From Psychrobacter submarinus (lineage in GTDB: Bacteria > Pseudomonadota > Gammaproteobacteria > Pseudomonadales > Moraxellaceae), in NCBI RefSeq assembly GCF_904846685.1, contig NZ_CAJHBQ010000005.1, forward strand, positions 111,642 through 175,641: 64,000 nucleotides of DNA. The letters are read 5' to 3'. A program made the translations under genes and the position numbers. Below, piece after piece: positions 26,886 through 36,907 of this stretch (its first letter is position 1; every line of letters begins with the position of its first letter). The notes under the pieces were generated by a model. That model made no database searches. It was not told where the DNA came from and saw only the letters and a list, made by a program, of their open reading frames with translations.

Positions 26886-27245
26886 TTATACCTCAAGCTT
26901 GCCTTCGATGCCTTGTACTTTACGGCGCGCCAAAGCTAGGTTTGATTTAGCTTTATCGAGTACCAAGTACAAAAACAAACCTTCGTTATGCGCTGATGGG
27001 CGAATGATATGAATCTGTGATTCTAGAGTAATCAAGATATCATCAATCTCACCTTTGATATCTAATGATTCCATCGTCGCCATTTTGGCTTTGACCACTT
27101 GCGAGTTACCAGCAGCAGCAAGCTCTAAATCCACGCCGCCACCAGCCATACCTAGCACCATACCTGACATATAGTCGACAATACAGGTACCCATAGCGCC
27201 GTCAATTTGCATTAACTCTTGTAAAGACTGATCGATATTTGACAT
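26886..27245 (-). CDS. Roadblock/LC7-domain protein
   Basis: 119 aa. SLQELMQIDGAMGTCIVDYMSGMVLGMAGGGVDLELAAAGNSQVVKAK is a typical Roadblock start, followed by the strand-rich DDILITLESQIHIIRP and YLVLDKAKSNLALARR final helix. It lies 160 bp upstream of the BLUF gene on the same strand, preceded by AGGAAAG. With the second Roadblock gene downstream it gives the GTPase two candidate partners. Confidence 0.87.
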   Translation of the reverse strand: MSNIDQSLQELMQIDGAMGTCIVDYMSGMVLGMAGGGVDLELAAAGNSQVVKAKMATMESLDIKGEIDDILITLESQIHIIRPSAHNEGLFLYLVLDKAKSNLALARRKVQGIEGKLEV

Positions 27246-27421
27246 TTTCTTTCCTCAATTATTTTAAATGGTGAAGCACTTATACTTTATTTTAAAAATA
27301 AAGTGATTGTTTGTGCCGTTTTTTGTTCTCCTTTGGCGCGGCAGGCTGGTCGTAATATTCGAGAAAAGCTGTTTAACTTGCACTATTTTTAATCCAATAT
27401 CACCTAATGGAATAACTCATA

Positions 27422-27676
27422 GTGACTGACTTAATCATAAAAAACGCTCGTTTAGCGACTCATAAAACCCTTGTCAATATTCTAATAACAGACCAGCATA
27501 TTGCTCGTATTGAGGAGATAGCTGACGATAATGCTAACAGTCAAGACAGTCAGTCAAATCCAGCAGCCGCGAGTTACGATGCTCAAGGTAACTTTGTCTG
27601 TGGCGGCTTTTATGACAGTCATATTCATCTGGATAAAGCCTGTATTTTAGATCGCTGTACTATAGCGAATATCTAA
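27422..27676 (+). pseudogene. Amidohydrolase, N-terminal stub
   Basis: 84 codons from a GTG: DLIIKNARLATHKTLVNILITDQHIARIEE is the beta-sandwich opening of cytosine deaminase-like amidohydrolases, and GGFYDSHIHLDKACI carries the metal-binding HxH. The frame stops at 27676 where a normal enzyme would continue for some 300 residues. No continuation is readable in 27677-27810. It is a truncated remnant. Confidence 0.8.
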
Positions 27677-27810
27677 ACGTCTAAATCATAATTCACAAAG
27701 TTACAGCTACGCCCTACGAGCAATGGCTAGCAGACGCTAAGCGTTATAAATAAAGTCATTCAGCCGACTTAAGTTATATAAACTAGACAGATAGTAGAAC
27801 TTATCATGCT

Positions 27811-28737
27811 TTACTTTGTCATTTTTAACCCGCCCCACGTGACTAGCGCCACACCAAGTGCGATCAATGATCCGCCTAACACTAAACCTTCTGGTATTGC
27901 CTCTCCTTGCAAAAACACTGCCACCGGTACGCCCACCACTGCACCAACTGCGCCGAGTAAGCTGAGTAGCACCGGACCTCCTGTCTTTTGTAGTACAAAC
28001 AATAATAAAAACTGACCGGCGAATATACTAGCTTGCAAGACGATCAAACTAATAGGGAGCACCGTAGCCGCCGGAATAGCGAGCGTAAAACCTGGTAGTA
28101 AACCAACTAAACCCAGCATAATGGCGGCAGCTATCAGCATTCCTGGTGCCAGAGCGATAGGCGATGCATCATCTGGCCAGCGCAGGCTACGATAGATATT
28201 GCCAATAGCTAAAAGCACCGGTCCGCAGAGTGCCAACGCTATCCAAATCACACTAGCTTCCGGCGCTGAGAATTTACGTGCAGCAAGTACGCCGGCGCCA
28301 GCAAGCGCCGCCGCCACACCAAACGCGCGCCAAATATTAAAACGCTCTATGTTTATCACAAGCGCAGCAAGATAGGTAAGCAGTGGCGGTAAAGAGATTA
28401 TCAGTGCCACAAAGCCGGCACCGACATGCGGAATCGCTGAGAAGAAAATCAAGTTAGAACCCGCCACGCTGACTAGAGCTGCGATGACATAATACTCAAA
28501 GCTACGAGCGCTTGGTGCCAACACCTCATCGCGCATATAGGCAATTATTGACAAAATGATAGCGGCGCCGCTGATCGACCAAAATAAAAACGCTAATGGC
28601 GTCAGGCCAATCTCAACTGCAAACTTAGCCAAGTTAGTAGCGATACCTAACAAAGCGCCGCCGACCAGTAGACAAAGAAGCGGTATCCACCATAATTGTC
28701 GATGGTCAGAAGCCGTCTTCTCCTTAACATCACTCAT
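27811..28737 (-). CDS. EamA/DMT-family transporter
   Basis: 308 aa with ten hydrophobic helices in two EamA repeats (LLVGGALLGIATNLAKFAVE and VLPISLIVLQASIFAGQFLL). The C-terminus GEAIPEGLVLGGSLIALGVAL is typical of the family's last helix pair. Drug/metabolite exporters of this type move amino acids or small toxins; the substrate cannot be predicted. Confidence 0.9.
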   Translation of the reverse strand: MSDVKEKTASDHRQLWWIPLLCLLVGGALLGIATNLAKFAVEIGLTPLAFLFWSISGAAIILSIIAYMRDEVLAPSARSFEYYVIAALVSVAGSNLIFFSAIPHVGAGFVALIISLPPLLTYLAALVINIERFNIWRAFGVAAALAGAGVLAARKFSAPEASVIWIALALCGPVLLAIGNIYRSLRWPDDASPIALAPGMLIAAAIMLGLVGLLPGFTLAIPAATVLPISLIVLQASIFAGQFLLLFVLQKTGGPVLLSLLGAVGAVVGVPVAVFLQGEAIPEGLVLGGSLIALGVALVTWGGLKMTK

Positions 28738-28819
28738 AAATTATCCGAATGTCTCGAGCGTTTGAATGCTAGCATAGCAAGATAATCGCGCCATACGCAG
28801 TACCTTAGCGAAAATATAA

Positions 28820-28853
28820 AAAAGACCAAGACGATAAAATCTTGGCCTTTTTT
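28820..28853 (-). terminator. Terminator of the RND efflux operon
   Basis: On the minus strand GGCCAAGA pairs with TCTTGGTC across an 8-nt loop and is followed by T6. A MITE separates it from the RND pump stop codon, so it is probably the original operon terminator displaced by the insertion. Confidence 0.8.
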
Positions 28854-28923
28854 AGGCGACAATACTGATGACAATTATCGCCTCACTATTTACTTTTATA
28901 ATTAGCAATTTTTGGCTTGATAC

Positions 28924-29230
28924 TAGGGCGTGTTGAACATTCGACCATGGCACTGACAGAGACTATTTTTTAGGCGATTTGCAGATAAAAATGGTAAGTT
29001 TAGTCGTTCTAAGCGTCTATTTTTATCAATAAAGCGGCAAAAAATAGTCCTGTCCCTGTTGTTGTCGTGAGGGCTGATGCTAAAATCGCCCTAGTCGTTG
29101 CGACTGTTTAAATAAAATCAGCTATCCAATGCAATAAGCATTACCTGCAATTTTAACGACCACTAGAACACAGCTTTGATTAACTAGTAGCGATCAGCAG
29201 TGCGAATTTGTGAATGTTCAACACGCCCTA
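28924..29230. mobile_element. MITE copy 3 (307 bp)
   Basis: TA-flanked, GGGCGTGTTGAACATTC ends, same orientation and nearly the same interior as copy 2. Its right-hand TA plus the adjoining G form the TAG stop codon of the RND pump gene. Confidence 0.88.
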
Positions 29231-32200
29231 ATCAGTAGCCTGCTGTTTATCACGGCCATGCGGCACAAGCCACTTGCTAAACCAGTTAGAGACATCATCC
29301 ATCAAGGTATAAACTACCGGAATCACCACCAAGCTCAATAAGGTAGAAGTCACTAAACCGCCTAACACCGCTGCCGCCATAGGACGACGGAAAGTCGGAT
29401 CGGCATCGCCCCAACCGAACACTAGCGGCAGCATGCCCGCGCCCATAGCGATAGTGGTCATAATGATCGGCCGTGCCCGTTTGCGGCAAGAGTCTATAAT
29501 CGCCTCAAAGCGTGCTAGGCCGCGATTTTGCGCAATGATCGCATAATCCACGAGCAAGATAGAGTTCTTGGTGGCGATGCCCATCAGCATAATAAAACCA
29601 ATCATCGAAGGCATTGACAAGCTACTGTTAGTAATCACTAAGCCCACAAAAGCGCCGCCTATCGATAACGGTAGCGCCATTAGGATGGTGAACGGCTGTA
29701 GTAACTTGCCAAATAGTAAAATTAATACCCCAAAAATACAGATAATGCCGACGGTCATCGCGATGACAAAGCCGCTAAATAGCTCGGCCATGTTCTCCGC
29801 TTGTCCTTGATCGATAATGGTAATCGACGTGGGTATATTTTGCATCGCCGGGGTGTTTTTCACCGCTTGCACCAGCTCTCCAAGCTCACCGTCAGCAGGC
29901 TGTACAGTAATGCTAATAGCCCGCTCACGATCTAAGCGCTTAATTTGCGCCGGACCCGTACCGAAGTCGAGGCTTGCCACTTCCCCTACTCTGACGCCTT
30001 GACCGGTAGGCCCACTAGAATTGCTACTAGGCACATAGAGGCCTTCTAGCTGATTGACGTTCTCTTTGGCAACATCAGGCAAGCGCACGACAATGGGAAT
30101 CTGCCGCGTATCGAGATTGAGCTTAGACAACTGCTGCTCATAATCGCCAACTGTGGCAATACGTAACGTGGTCGCGATATCTTGGGTGGTCACGCCCAAA
30201 TCTGCCATCGCTAGCCGGTCTGGGGTGACCGTCAGCTCTTGCCGCGGTAAGCTGCGATCGCTAGTCACGTCACCTGCCATCGGTAATTTACGAATATCTG
30301 CCATGATTTGCTGAGCGGTTTGCTCAAGGATCTCAGGGTTGGTACTGGTGAGTGAGAAGTTATAACCGGTCTCGCCGCCGCTCGATAAACCCACGGTAAA
30401 GCGCGCGCTTGGCACCTCGGCGAGCAATTGACTGATCTGACGCTCAATCTCTTGTTTAGAGGCACGCTCGGCACGCGGCGCTAACACGATATCTAAACTA
30501 CCAATATTATCTGACTTGCCGCCAGTAGAATTGGGATCCATCGCTGCCTGCGCCTCACCCACTGAGGTAAAGATATTGGTCACCCCTGGCAGCGCTAAGA
30601 TACGCTCGCTTGCCATCGCAGCGACGCGCTCAGTATCCTCTAGCGCTACATCGGGCGTCAGCTCGATGGCGACTCGGGTTTGATCGATATCATTATCCGG
30701 AATAAAAGCAGTCGGCAGCAATTTGACGAGCATCAGCGAGGCGACAAACAGGACTAAAGTCACACCCATCGTTAGCCAGCGATGATGTAGCGTCCAAGAC
30801 ACCACTTTGAGATACCAGTCCATAGTCTTACTTTGTTTTTCTACTCGATGTTTTTCTGGCCGTAATACATAAGCGGCCATCATCGGCGTTATTAATCGGG
30901 CCACCATTAATGAGGCAAAAATAGCCAACGCCGCGGTCCAACCGAACTGACGGAAGAACTGACCGACGACGCCGCCCATAAAGGCGGTCGGTAAAAACAC
31001 TGCTATTAAGGTAAAAGTCGTTGCGACTACCGCTAGGCCAATCTCATCAGCCGCCTCCATCGCTGCTTCATAAGGCGTCTTACCCATGCGCAGATGGCGA
31101 ATGATGTTTTCCACCTCAACGATAGCATCATCGACAAGCACCCCAATGACCAAAGATAAAGCCAATAGCGAGATGATATTAAGACTAAAGTCGAACAGAT
31201 ACATTGCCAAAAACGTCGGAATGACCGATAAGGGTAGTGCTACCGCAGCAACGATAGTGGCTCGGACGTTTTTTAGAAATAAGAACACCACGACAACGGC
31301 TAAGATACCGCCTTCGATTAGCATTTTTATCGAAGCCTGATAATCCTCCGCGACTGGCGTGGCTCTATCGTAGACTTTTTCGACGCTGATATTGCTCATC
31401 TCTGCATTGAGGGTGGCAAGCTCGGCATCGACTCGCTCCATCACCTCCACCTCACTGGCGCCGCGAGAGCGGGTGATATCAAAGGCTACTACTGTTTGAC
31501 CATCGAGCTTAGCGATTGAGGTGGGGTCTGCGGCGCCATCGGTGATCTGTGACAGACGCCCGAGCGCCTGTGTCGTGCCGGTAGTTGGTACGGCGATTTG
31601 TAAATCATTCAAAGCATCAGCACGATCCACCGCGCCCAATACGCGAATGGTCTGCGTGGTATTTCCGACTTCGGCCTCACCGCCTGAGCTGTCTTGCTGA
31701 ATACCAGCCAGCTGCTGCGAGAGCTGCACAATGGAGAACTGTAAGCCGCTTAGCGCAATAGGGTCAGCGGCGACAGTAATCTCTCGCTCAAGTCCGCCGA
31801 TACGGCCAACTTCACTGACGCCCGGAATATCAGAGAGGCGCTTGGTAATGGTATCATCAACGAACCAAGACAAGTCCTCGACGCTCATATTATCAGCGGC
31901 GACTGAGTAGGTAATCACAGGGAAACCAGCGGTCGAGACTTTGGTGATAATCGGGTCGTTCGCTGCTGCCGGTAGATCGCCTCTGACTTCACCAACTGCC
32001 GAGCGTACGTCGTCGACCGCTTCTTGGATGTCTTTTTCGAGTACAAACTCCGAGGCAATCGTCGCCGCACCTGTTTGAAGGGTAGTACGAATATGCTTGA
32101 TGCCCTCGATACTGGTGATTCTGTTTTCAATCTTTTTAGCAATATCGTTTTCTAACTGAGAGGGCGCAGCACCCGGCAAGGTGACAGTCACTACGACGGC

Positions 32201-32335
32201 TGGCAAATCAATATCCGGAAACTGTTGGACTTTCATTTGCATAAAGCCATAAATACCGCCCAAAGTGAGCAGTACAAAGAGCAAAATAGCAACTAGTGGG
32301 TTTCTAATCGAATAAGCGGAGACATTTAAATTCAT
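29228..32335 (-). CDS. RND efflux pump, inner-membrane permease (HAE1 type)
   Basis: 1035 aa. Proton-driven multidrug efflux permease with twelve membrane helices and two large periplasmic loops. The N-terminal helix (NPLVAILLFVLLTLGGIYGF) and KVQQFPDIDLPAVVVTVTLPGA are family-typical; LVIGVLVDDAIVEVENIIRH carries the paired proton-relay Asp. The adaptor gene upstream overlaps by 4 bp. The TAG stop is built from the end of MITE copy 3, so the native C-terminus, now GRDKQQATD, may have been longer. Confidence 0.93.
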   Translation of the reverse strand: MNLNVSAYSIRNPLVAILLFVLLTLGGIYGFMQMKVQQFPDIDLPAVVVTVTLPGAAPSQLENDIAKKIENRITSIEGIKHIRTTLQTGAATIASEFVLEKDIQEAVDDVRSAVGEVRGDLPAAANDPIITKVSTAGFPVITYSVAADNMSVEDLSWFVDDTITKRLSDIPGVSEVGRIGGLEREITVAADPIALSGLQFSIVQLSQQLAGIQQDSSGGEAEVGNTTQTIRVLGAVDRADALNDLQIAVPTTGTTQALGRLSQITDGAADPTSIAKLDGQTVVAFDITRSRGASEVEVMERVDAELATLNAEMSNISVEKVYDRATPVAEDYQASIKMLIEGGILAVVVVFLFLKNVRATIVAAVALPLSVIPTFLAMYLFDFSLNIISLLALSLVIGVLVDDAIVEVENIIRHLRMGKTPYEAAMEAADEIGLAVVATTFTLIAVFLPTAFMGGVVGQFFRQFGWTAALAIFASLMVARLITPMMAAYVLRPEKHRVEKQSKTMDWYLKVVSWTLHHRWLTMGVTLVLFVASLMLVKLLPTAFIPDNDIDQTRVAIELTPDVALEDTERVAAMASERILALPGVTNIFTSVGEAQAAMDPNSTGGKSDNIGSLDIVLAPRAERASKQEIERQISQLLAEVPSARFTVGLSSGGETGYNFSLTSTNPEILEQTAQQIMADIRKLPMAGDVTSDRSLPRQELTVTPDRLAMADLGVTTQDIATTLRIATVGDYEQQLSKLNLDTRQIPIVVRLPDVAKENVNQLEGLYVPSSNSSGPTGQGVRVGEVASLDFGTGPAQIKRLDRERAISITVQPADGELGELVQAVKNTPAMQNIPTSITIIDQGQAENMAELFSGFVIAMTVGIICIFGVLILLFGKLLQPFTILMALPLSIGGAFVGLVITNSSLSMPSMIGFIMLMGIATKNSILLVDYAIIAQNRGLARFEAIIDSCRKRARPIIMTTIAMGAGMLPLVFGWGDADPTFRRPMAAAVLGGLVTSTLLSLVVIPVVYTLMDDVSNWFSKWLVPHGRDKQQATD

Positions 32336-33660
32336 AAGGGTGCCTGCGCCGCGTCAGTCGCTACTTGTGCTTGCTGAGCCGTGTTGTCATCCACTACCCG
32401 CACTAAATCGCCATCATTGAGGAAGCTGCCGCCTTGCTTAACCAGACGACTATCGGCAGGCAATGGCTCTGTTACCGCGACTTTATCACCGAGACGCTCA
32501 CCCAAAGTCACGCGCTGCTGCCGGATACGACCAAGGGTTTTGCCCCCTTGGGTCTTTATGTCAGTGACTAGCATCACATAATCATAGCCGTCATTACTCA
32601 CGATAGCTGCGTTCGGGATAGTTTGCGCGCTGGCGCTACCTAATAAAAACTCGCCCGTTTGATACATACCTGAGCGCGCTGCTGGATCCTTATTGAGACT
32701 GGCGTAGATAGTAATTTGGCGGTTGTTGTCAGCAGTTGGCGCAATGCGGCTTACCTGACCCATTACCGATTGGTTATTCGGCAGGCTGACTCTGACTGGC
32801 GTGCCTACCGTGACCTCACCGATAAGCTTAGGATCGATATCCGCTTGCCACTCTAAAATACCGTTTTTGATAATTGTAAATAGCGGCTCGCCTGCTGATA
32901 CCATGCCTGATACCATGCCGACTTCCGCCATTTTTTTACTGATAATACCGCTGACGGGCGCGATCACTTGCGAATTATTGAGTTTTAGCTTTTGATTACT
33001 GAGACGCGCTTTTGACGCTTGTAATGCCGCTCTTGCTTGTAGCTCTGCCGTACGATAACGATCCGCTTCTTGACGACTGATTGCGTCGATATCGATCAAA
33101 GGCAGTACCCTAGCAGCATCGGCACTAGCATTAGCGAGCGTCGCTTCTGCTTCGGCAACCTCCGCCTCGGCTTGCAGGATTTGCTGCTCGGCGGCATCGG
33201 AGTCAAACACGGCAAGCACTTGACCGGCCTTGACCTGTTGACCTTCTTCTACGAGCACTTGTTCGATCGCCACTCCGTTGACCTTGGCACTGACATTAGC
33301 GGTATCTTTGGGGCTAATGGTGCCATCAGCACGCAAATTATTACCGATGCTATCTTGGCTTGGCGTTACCGTTTCTACCGACAGTACCGCTTGTTCTACG
33401 CGCTCTACCTCAGAGGTGCTACTGACTGTATCTGAGCTGGTCATGACTTGCTCATCACCTGCGGCCTCATTCGTGCCCCAATACCTTCCTAACAGCACGC
33501 CGACTACCAGCATAATCGCCAAGACCGGTAGCAACCACGGCGGCATTTTAGTGCTATTGCTAGCGACTTCAGGTTGACGATAAGGCGGTAAGTCAGCGTT
33601 GCTAGGCGTTTTTTTATCATCAACATCTGGCTTGCCATTAGGGTCTTGAAGGTCACTCAT
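32332..33660 (-). CDS. RND efflux periplasmic adaptor subunit
   Basis: 442 aa. Membrane-fusion protein: a proline-rich cytoplasmic start, one helix (PPWLLPVLAIMLVVGVLLGRYWG), a lipoyl-like half (VNGVAIEQVLVEEGQQVKAGQVLAVFDSD), an alpha-hairpin of heptads (QQILQAEAEVAEAEATLANA), the second lipoyl half (VIAPVSGIISKKMAEVGMVS) and a beta-barrel domain. It overlaps the permease gene by 4 bp. No outer-membrane factor gene is adjacent, so a TolC-like protein encoded elsewhere is needed. No regulator is next to it. Confidence 0.92.
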   Translation of the reverse strand: MSDLQDPNGKPDVDDKKTPSNADLPPYRQPEVASNSTKMPPWLLPVLAIMLVVGVLLGRYWGTNEAAGDEQVMTSSDTVSSTSEVERVEQAVLSVETVTPSQDSIGNNLRADGTISPKDTANVSAKVNGVAIEQVLVEEGQQVKAGQVLAVFDSDAAEQQILQAEAEVAEAEATLANASADAARVLPLIDIDAISRQEADRYRTAELQARAALQASKARLSNQKLKLNNSQVIAPVSGIISKKMAEVGMVSGMVSAGEPLFTIIKNGILEWQADIDPKLIGEVTVGTPVRVSLPNNQSVMGQVSRIAPTADNNRQITIYASLNKDPAARSGMYQTGEFLLGSASAQTIPNAAIVSNDGYDYVMLVTDIKTQGGKTLGRIRQQRVTLGERLGDKVAVTEPLPADSRLVKQGGSFLNDGDLVRVVDDNTAQQAQVATDAAQAPL

Positions 33661-33951
33661 AAGCGGTCTCTATAGATAAGGGCCATAGCGAAAATCTAGC
33701 GTCTGAAAATCTAACACCTATCCATCTGTCAACTGCCATAAACAGTCAAAAAAATAGGCATAAGTTTTGAACATTGTAGCTTATCCCATTAGCGCGTCAA
33801 TGCGTATGGGTATCTTGCGCGTCTATATTCTGGTACTAGAATAAGAGAGCAAGTCACTGAATCTCATTGAGAATTTGCTGTTGCTGATAGCAAATGAGCA
33901 GCATGGTAGTGGTCGTAATGTCGCTAATAGCATTATTAATTTGACTTAAGT

Positions 33952-34236
33952 CTAAAGATGACGCTCATCGAACTTATCGGCCAAGCTTAAGCCCTGACTC
34001 AGTACTTTTGCGCTACACCAACTGATAATATCGCCCGGCAAACGAATGGTTTTGCGATTGACGATCCAAAAGTCAGTTAAATCGCTATCTTGTTCGCTCA
34101 AGAGTTGCGCGATTAGCTTGCCATTGAGGTGCGTCAGGGAGACGCCATGACCGATACAGCCGCAGCTATAGATAATTTTTTTAGAGTTCAGATAACCGAT
34201 CTCCGGCGTCATATCGAGATTGGATGATACAAACAT
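33952..34236 (-). pseudogene. FAD-dependent oxidoreductase (DAO type), C-terminal remnant
   Basis: About 94 readable codons match the C-terminal end of a DAO/glycine-oxidase-like flavoprotein: SNLDMTPEIGYLNSKKIIYSCGCIGHGVSLTHLNGKLIAQLL, where GCIGHGVSLTHLNG is the flavin-contacting stretch. Upstream codons on the same strand (RANPPLT region near 34270) are out of frame and run into stops, and no N-terminal FAD motif is found before recG. The 33661-33951 and 34237-34407 gaps show no other gene. Confidence 0.72.
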
Positions 34237-34407
34237 CCACTTTTATAGCAGCGGTCAGTGGCGGATTCGCCCTATAAGGTCCATAGCTATGTAACCAAAA
34301 CGATTTCTCTTTACACCTTGATTGCTCATTAGCCATAATAGCCCTACCTCGTTGTCGATCAGTAACCGAGCGTCCATTAAAAACAGCGATGTAGCCAGAG
34401 CAAACTA

Positions 34408-36741
34408 TTAAGCATTGGTATAGCGGCTGGCCTCAGGCATCCAGCGATGAATGAGTTGGCTGACATCGGCTTTACGCGCAGGATCGCTAATTAGATGCTT
34501 AGCCAAACGCTGGGCAATAGCGAACAGCTCTTCATCACGAATCAGATCCGCCAAATAATAGCCAATATTACCCGTTTGCCGTTTGCCGAGTAGCTCACCT
34601 GGCCCGCGCAGCTCTAAGTCTTTTTGTGCAATGACAAAACCATCAGTACTATCGCGCAGTACCTTTAAGCGCTCAGTTCCGGTCTCTGATAACGGTGTTT
34701 GGTATAACAGTACACAAAAGCTTTTGGTTGAACCTCGTCCTACCCGTCCGCGCAATTGATGCAATTGTGATAGCCCTAGACGCTCGGCATTTTCAATGAC
34801 CATAAGCGAGGCATTGGGCACATCAACGCCGACTTCAATCACTGTCGTCGCGATCAATAAATCCAGCTTCCCAGCCTTAAACTCCTGCATAATGGCTTGC
34901 TTATCAACGCCTTTCATTTTGCCATGTACCAGACCGATGCGAATATCTAAGCGCTCGTTTAAGTCCTCATAAGTCGCCTCAGCCGCTTGTGCATCTAAGA
35001 CGCTAGACTCCTCGACCAGTGAGCAGACCCAATAAGCTTGTCTGCCCTGAGCGCAATTAGCCGCGATACGTTCGATCACTTCATCACGGCGATTGCGGTC
35101 AATGGTCACCGTCGTAATCGGTGTACGCCCGGGCGGTAGCTCATCGATGATAGAAGTATCCATATCGCCATAAACACTCATCGCCAGCGTCCGCGGAATC
35201 GGCGTTGCAGTCATAATCAGCTGATGCGGGGTGCTACCGGCGACGCCTTTGTTGGTCAAAGCCATGCGCTGCTCAACGCCAAAACGATGCTGCTCATCGA
35301 TAATTACTAACCCTAACTTTGCAAACTCAACCGTATCTTGAAACAGCGCATGAGTACCAACGACGATTTGTACGCTGTTTTCCGCCACCGCTGCCAAGGC
35401 TTCACGGCGCTGCTTGGCCGTTTGCTTACCCGCAAGCCAGCCCACCTCGATACCTAATGGCTCAAACCACTGTCTAAAATTGAGCAAATGCTGCTCAGCT
35501 AAGATCTCCGTCGGCGCCATCACAGCAACCTGCCAGCCACTATCAATCGCGTAGCCTGCCGCCCCTGCCGCCACTAAAGTCTTACCGGCACCGACATCGC
35601 CCTGCACTAGCCTGAGCATCGGGATAGAAGTCGCCATATCGCTAGTGATATCTTTCATCACCCTTTGCTGCGCGCCAGTTAATTCAAACGGCAAGGCGGC
35701 AAACAGCTGATCAGTCAGCGCACTGTGAGCCGTACATCTTGGCGCTTTATACTGATGCAACTGTTGACGGCGATACAAGAGACTGAGCTGATGCGCGGTC
35801 AACTCCTCTATAATCAAACGCTGACAAGCGGCATGCGTACGCGCGGTTAGCTGAGTCAGCAGCTTATATTGTTGGTCGGCATCGGTATAAGTCGGCGGTG
35901 TATGCAGTAGTACTAACGCTTCAAATATCGATAAATTATAGACGTTATCATGCTGTTTATTGTCAGTAGTGACAGCAGCGGGATGGTACGCTTCTGAGTG
36001 ATTATAAGGTGCAGGCTCAGCTTTACTCACACTACTATTATCTGGCACGCTGCGAGCAAGCGTTGAGAAGATATCCTCAACATCTTGCTCAATAGCTTTG
36101 CTAGGTTCAAACGGCGCTAACGGTAAATCACTGACAACCGCAAAATCAGCGTTAGTAAACAGCGTCATCGGTAGGCCTTGACTACGCACCGTTTGCAATG
36201 CCAGCTTAATCAAAGTGCGTAGCTTGTTTTGGTGCAAGCCCTTTACCGTCGGATAGATAGGCTGCAGGCCGATATCAGTGATCGGCGCCCCATCGGTGAT
36301 GATCTGATATTCAGGATGATGAATTTGCTTACCATAACGGCTGACTTTGACCTCACCGAACAGCTGCAACCGAGTCCCTAAACTCATCGTTTGTGCCAGT
36401 CCCCGATAGACTTTAAAAAAACGTAGGCCTACCGTTCCGGTGCCATCATCGATGATGACGGTCATGCCGCCGCGTTTATTATCGATATGCACGACTCGGC
36501 CGGTAATGAGCGCCGCTTGTCCGTGGGACACGTCACTGATAGCGACTTGGCGACTGCGGTCTTCGTAGTCTCTTGGCAAATGCAGTAACAGATCAAAGAT
36601 ACGCGCGATACCTAACTGCGCCAATTGCTCAGCAACTTTTGGCCCCACGCCTGCTAATGCAGAAACGGGCATATCTAGTGCTGAGGCCGGCTCGCTATTG
36701 ACCGGATGCGGTATCGAGTGAGTCGCAGAGAGAGGCATCAC
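34408..36741 (-). CDS. recG: ATP-dependent DNA helicase RecG
   Basis: 777 aa. RecG remodels stalled forks and branched DNA. The N-terminal wedge/OB domain is visible around GRVVHIDNKRGGMTVIIDDGTGTVGLRFF, then the helicase core: Walker A QGDVGAGKTLVA, VIIDEQHRFGVEQR (motif II), MTATPIPRTLA (III), and the C-terminal HGKMKGVDKQ and LMVIENAERLGLSQLHQLRGRVGRG segments. It is somewhat longer than E. coli RecG owing to an insertion near residues 225-265 rich in Ser, Asn and His. Confidence 0.96.
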   Translation of the reverse strand: MMPLSATHSIPHPVNSEPASALDMPVSALAGVGPKVAEQLAQLGIARIFDLLLHLPRDYEDRSRQVAISDVSHGQAALITGRVVHIDNKRGGMTVIIDDGTGTVGLRFFKVYRGLAQTMSLGTRLQLFGEVKVSRYGKQIHHPEYQIITDGAPITDIGLQPIYPTVKGLHQNKLRTLIKLALQTVRSQGLPMTLFTNADFAVVSDLPLAPFEPSKAIEQDVEDIFSTLARSVPDNSSVSKAEPAPYNHSEAYHPAAVTTDNKQHDNVYNLSIFEALVLLHTPPTYTDADQQYKLLTQLTARTHAACQRLIIEELTAHQLSLLYRRQQLHQYKAPRCTAHSALTDQLFAALPFELTGAQQRVMKDITSDMATSIPMLRLVQGDVGAGKTLVAAGAAGYAIDSGWQVAVMAPTEILAEQHLLNFRQWFEPLGIEVGWLAGKQTAKQRREALAAVAENSVQIVVGTHALFQDTVEFAKLGLVIIDEQHRFGVEQRMALTNKGVAGSTPHQLIMTATPIPRTLAMSVYGDMDTSIIDELPPGRTPITTVTIDRNRRDEVIERIAANCAQGRQAYWVCSLVEESSVLDAQAAEATYEDLNERLDIRIGLVHGKMKGVDKQAIMQEFKAGKLDLLIATTVIEVGVDVPNASLMVIENAERLGLSQLHQLRGRVGRGSTKSFCVLLYQTPLSETGTERLKVLRDSTDGFVIAQKDLELRGPGELLGKRQTGNIGYYLADLIRDEELFAIAQRLAKHLISDPARKADVSQLIHRWMPEASRYTNA

Positions 36742-36796
36742 AAATCCTAATTCAGTTTTGACTCACTGTCTGTAGAGTCATAGGCCCTGTATTTTA

Positions 36797-36836
36797 GCGC
36801 GTGTCCAGCATTCATAAGCAGGCACTACTGATAGCT
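36797..36836 (+). repeat. Degenerate solo MITE end
   Basis: After a TA, the 40 bases from 36797 match the left end of MITE copy 4 at about three-quarters of positions, including CGTGT, CATTC and GGCACT-CTGAT. No second end is found nearby, so this is likely an old relic between recG and the patatin gene. Confidence 0.5.
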
Positions 36837-36907
36837 CAATACACGCTTGTATTATCACTGACAAGCCGCTTTATTATGCTAAGCTATTGAGTACTGCTAC
36901 TCTTGAG

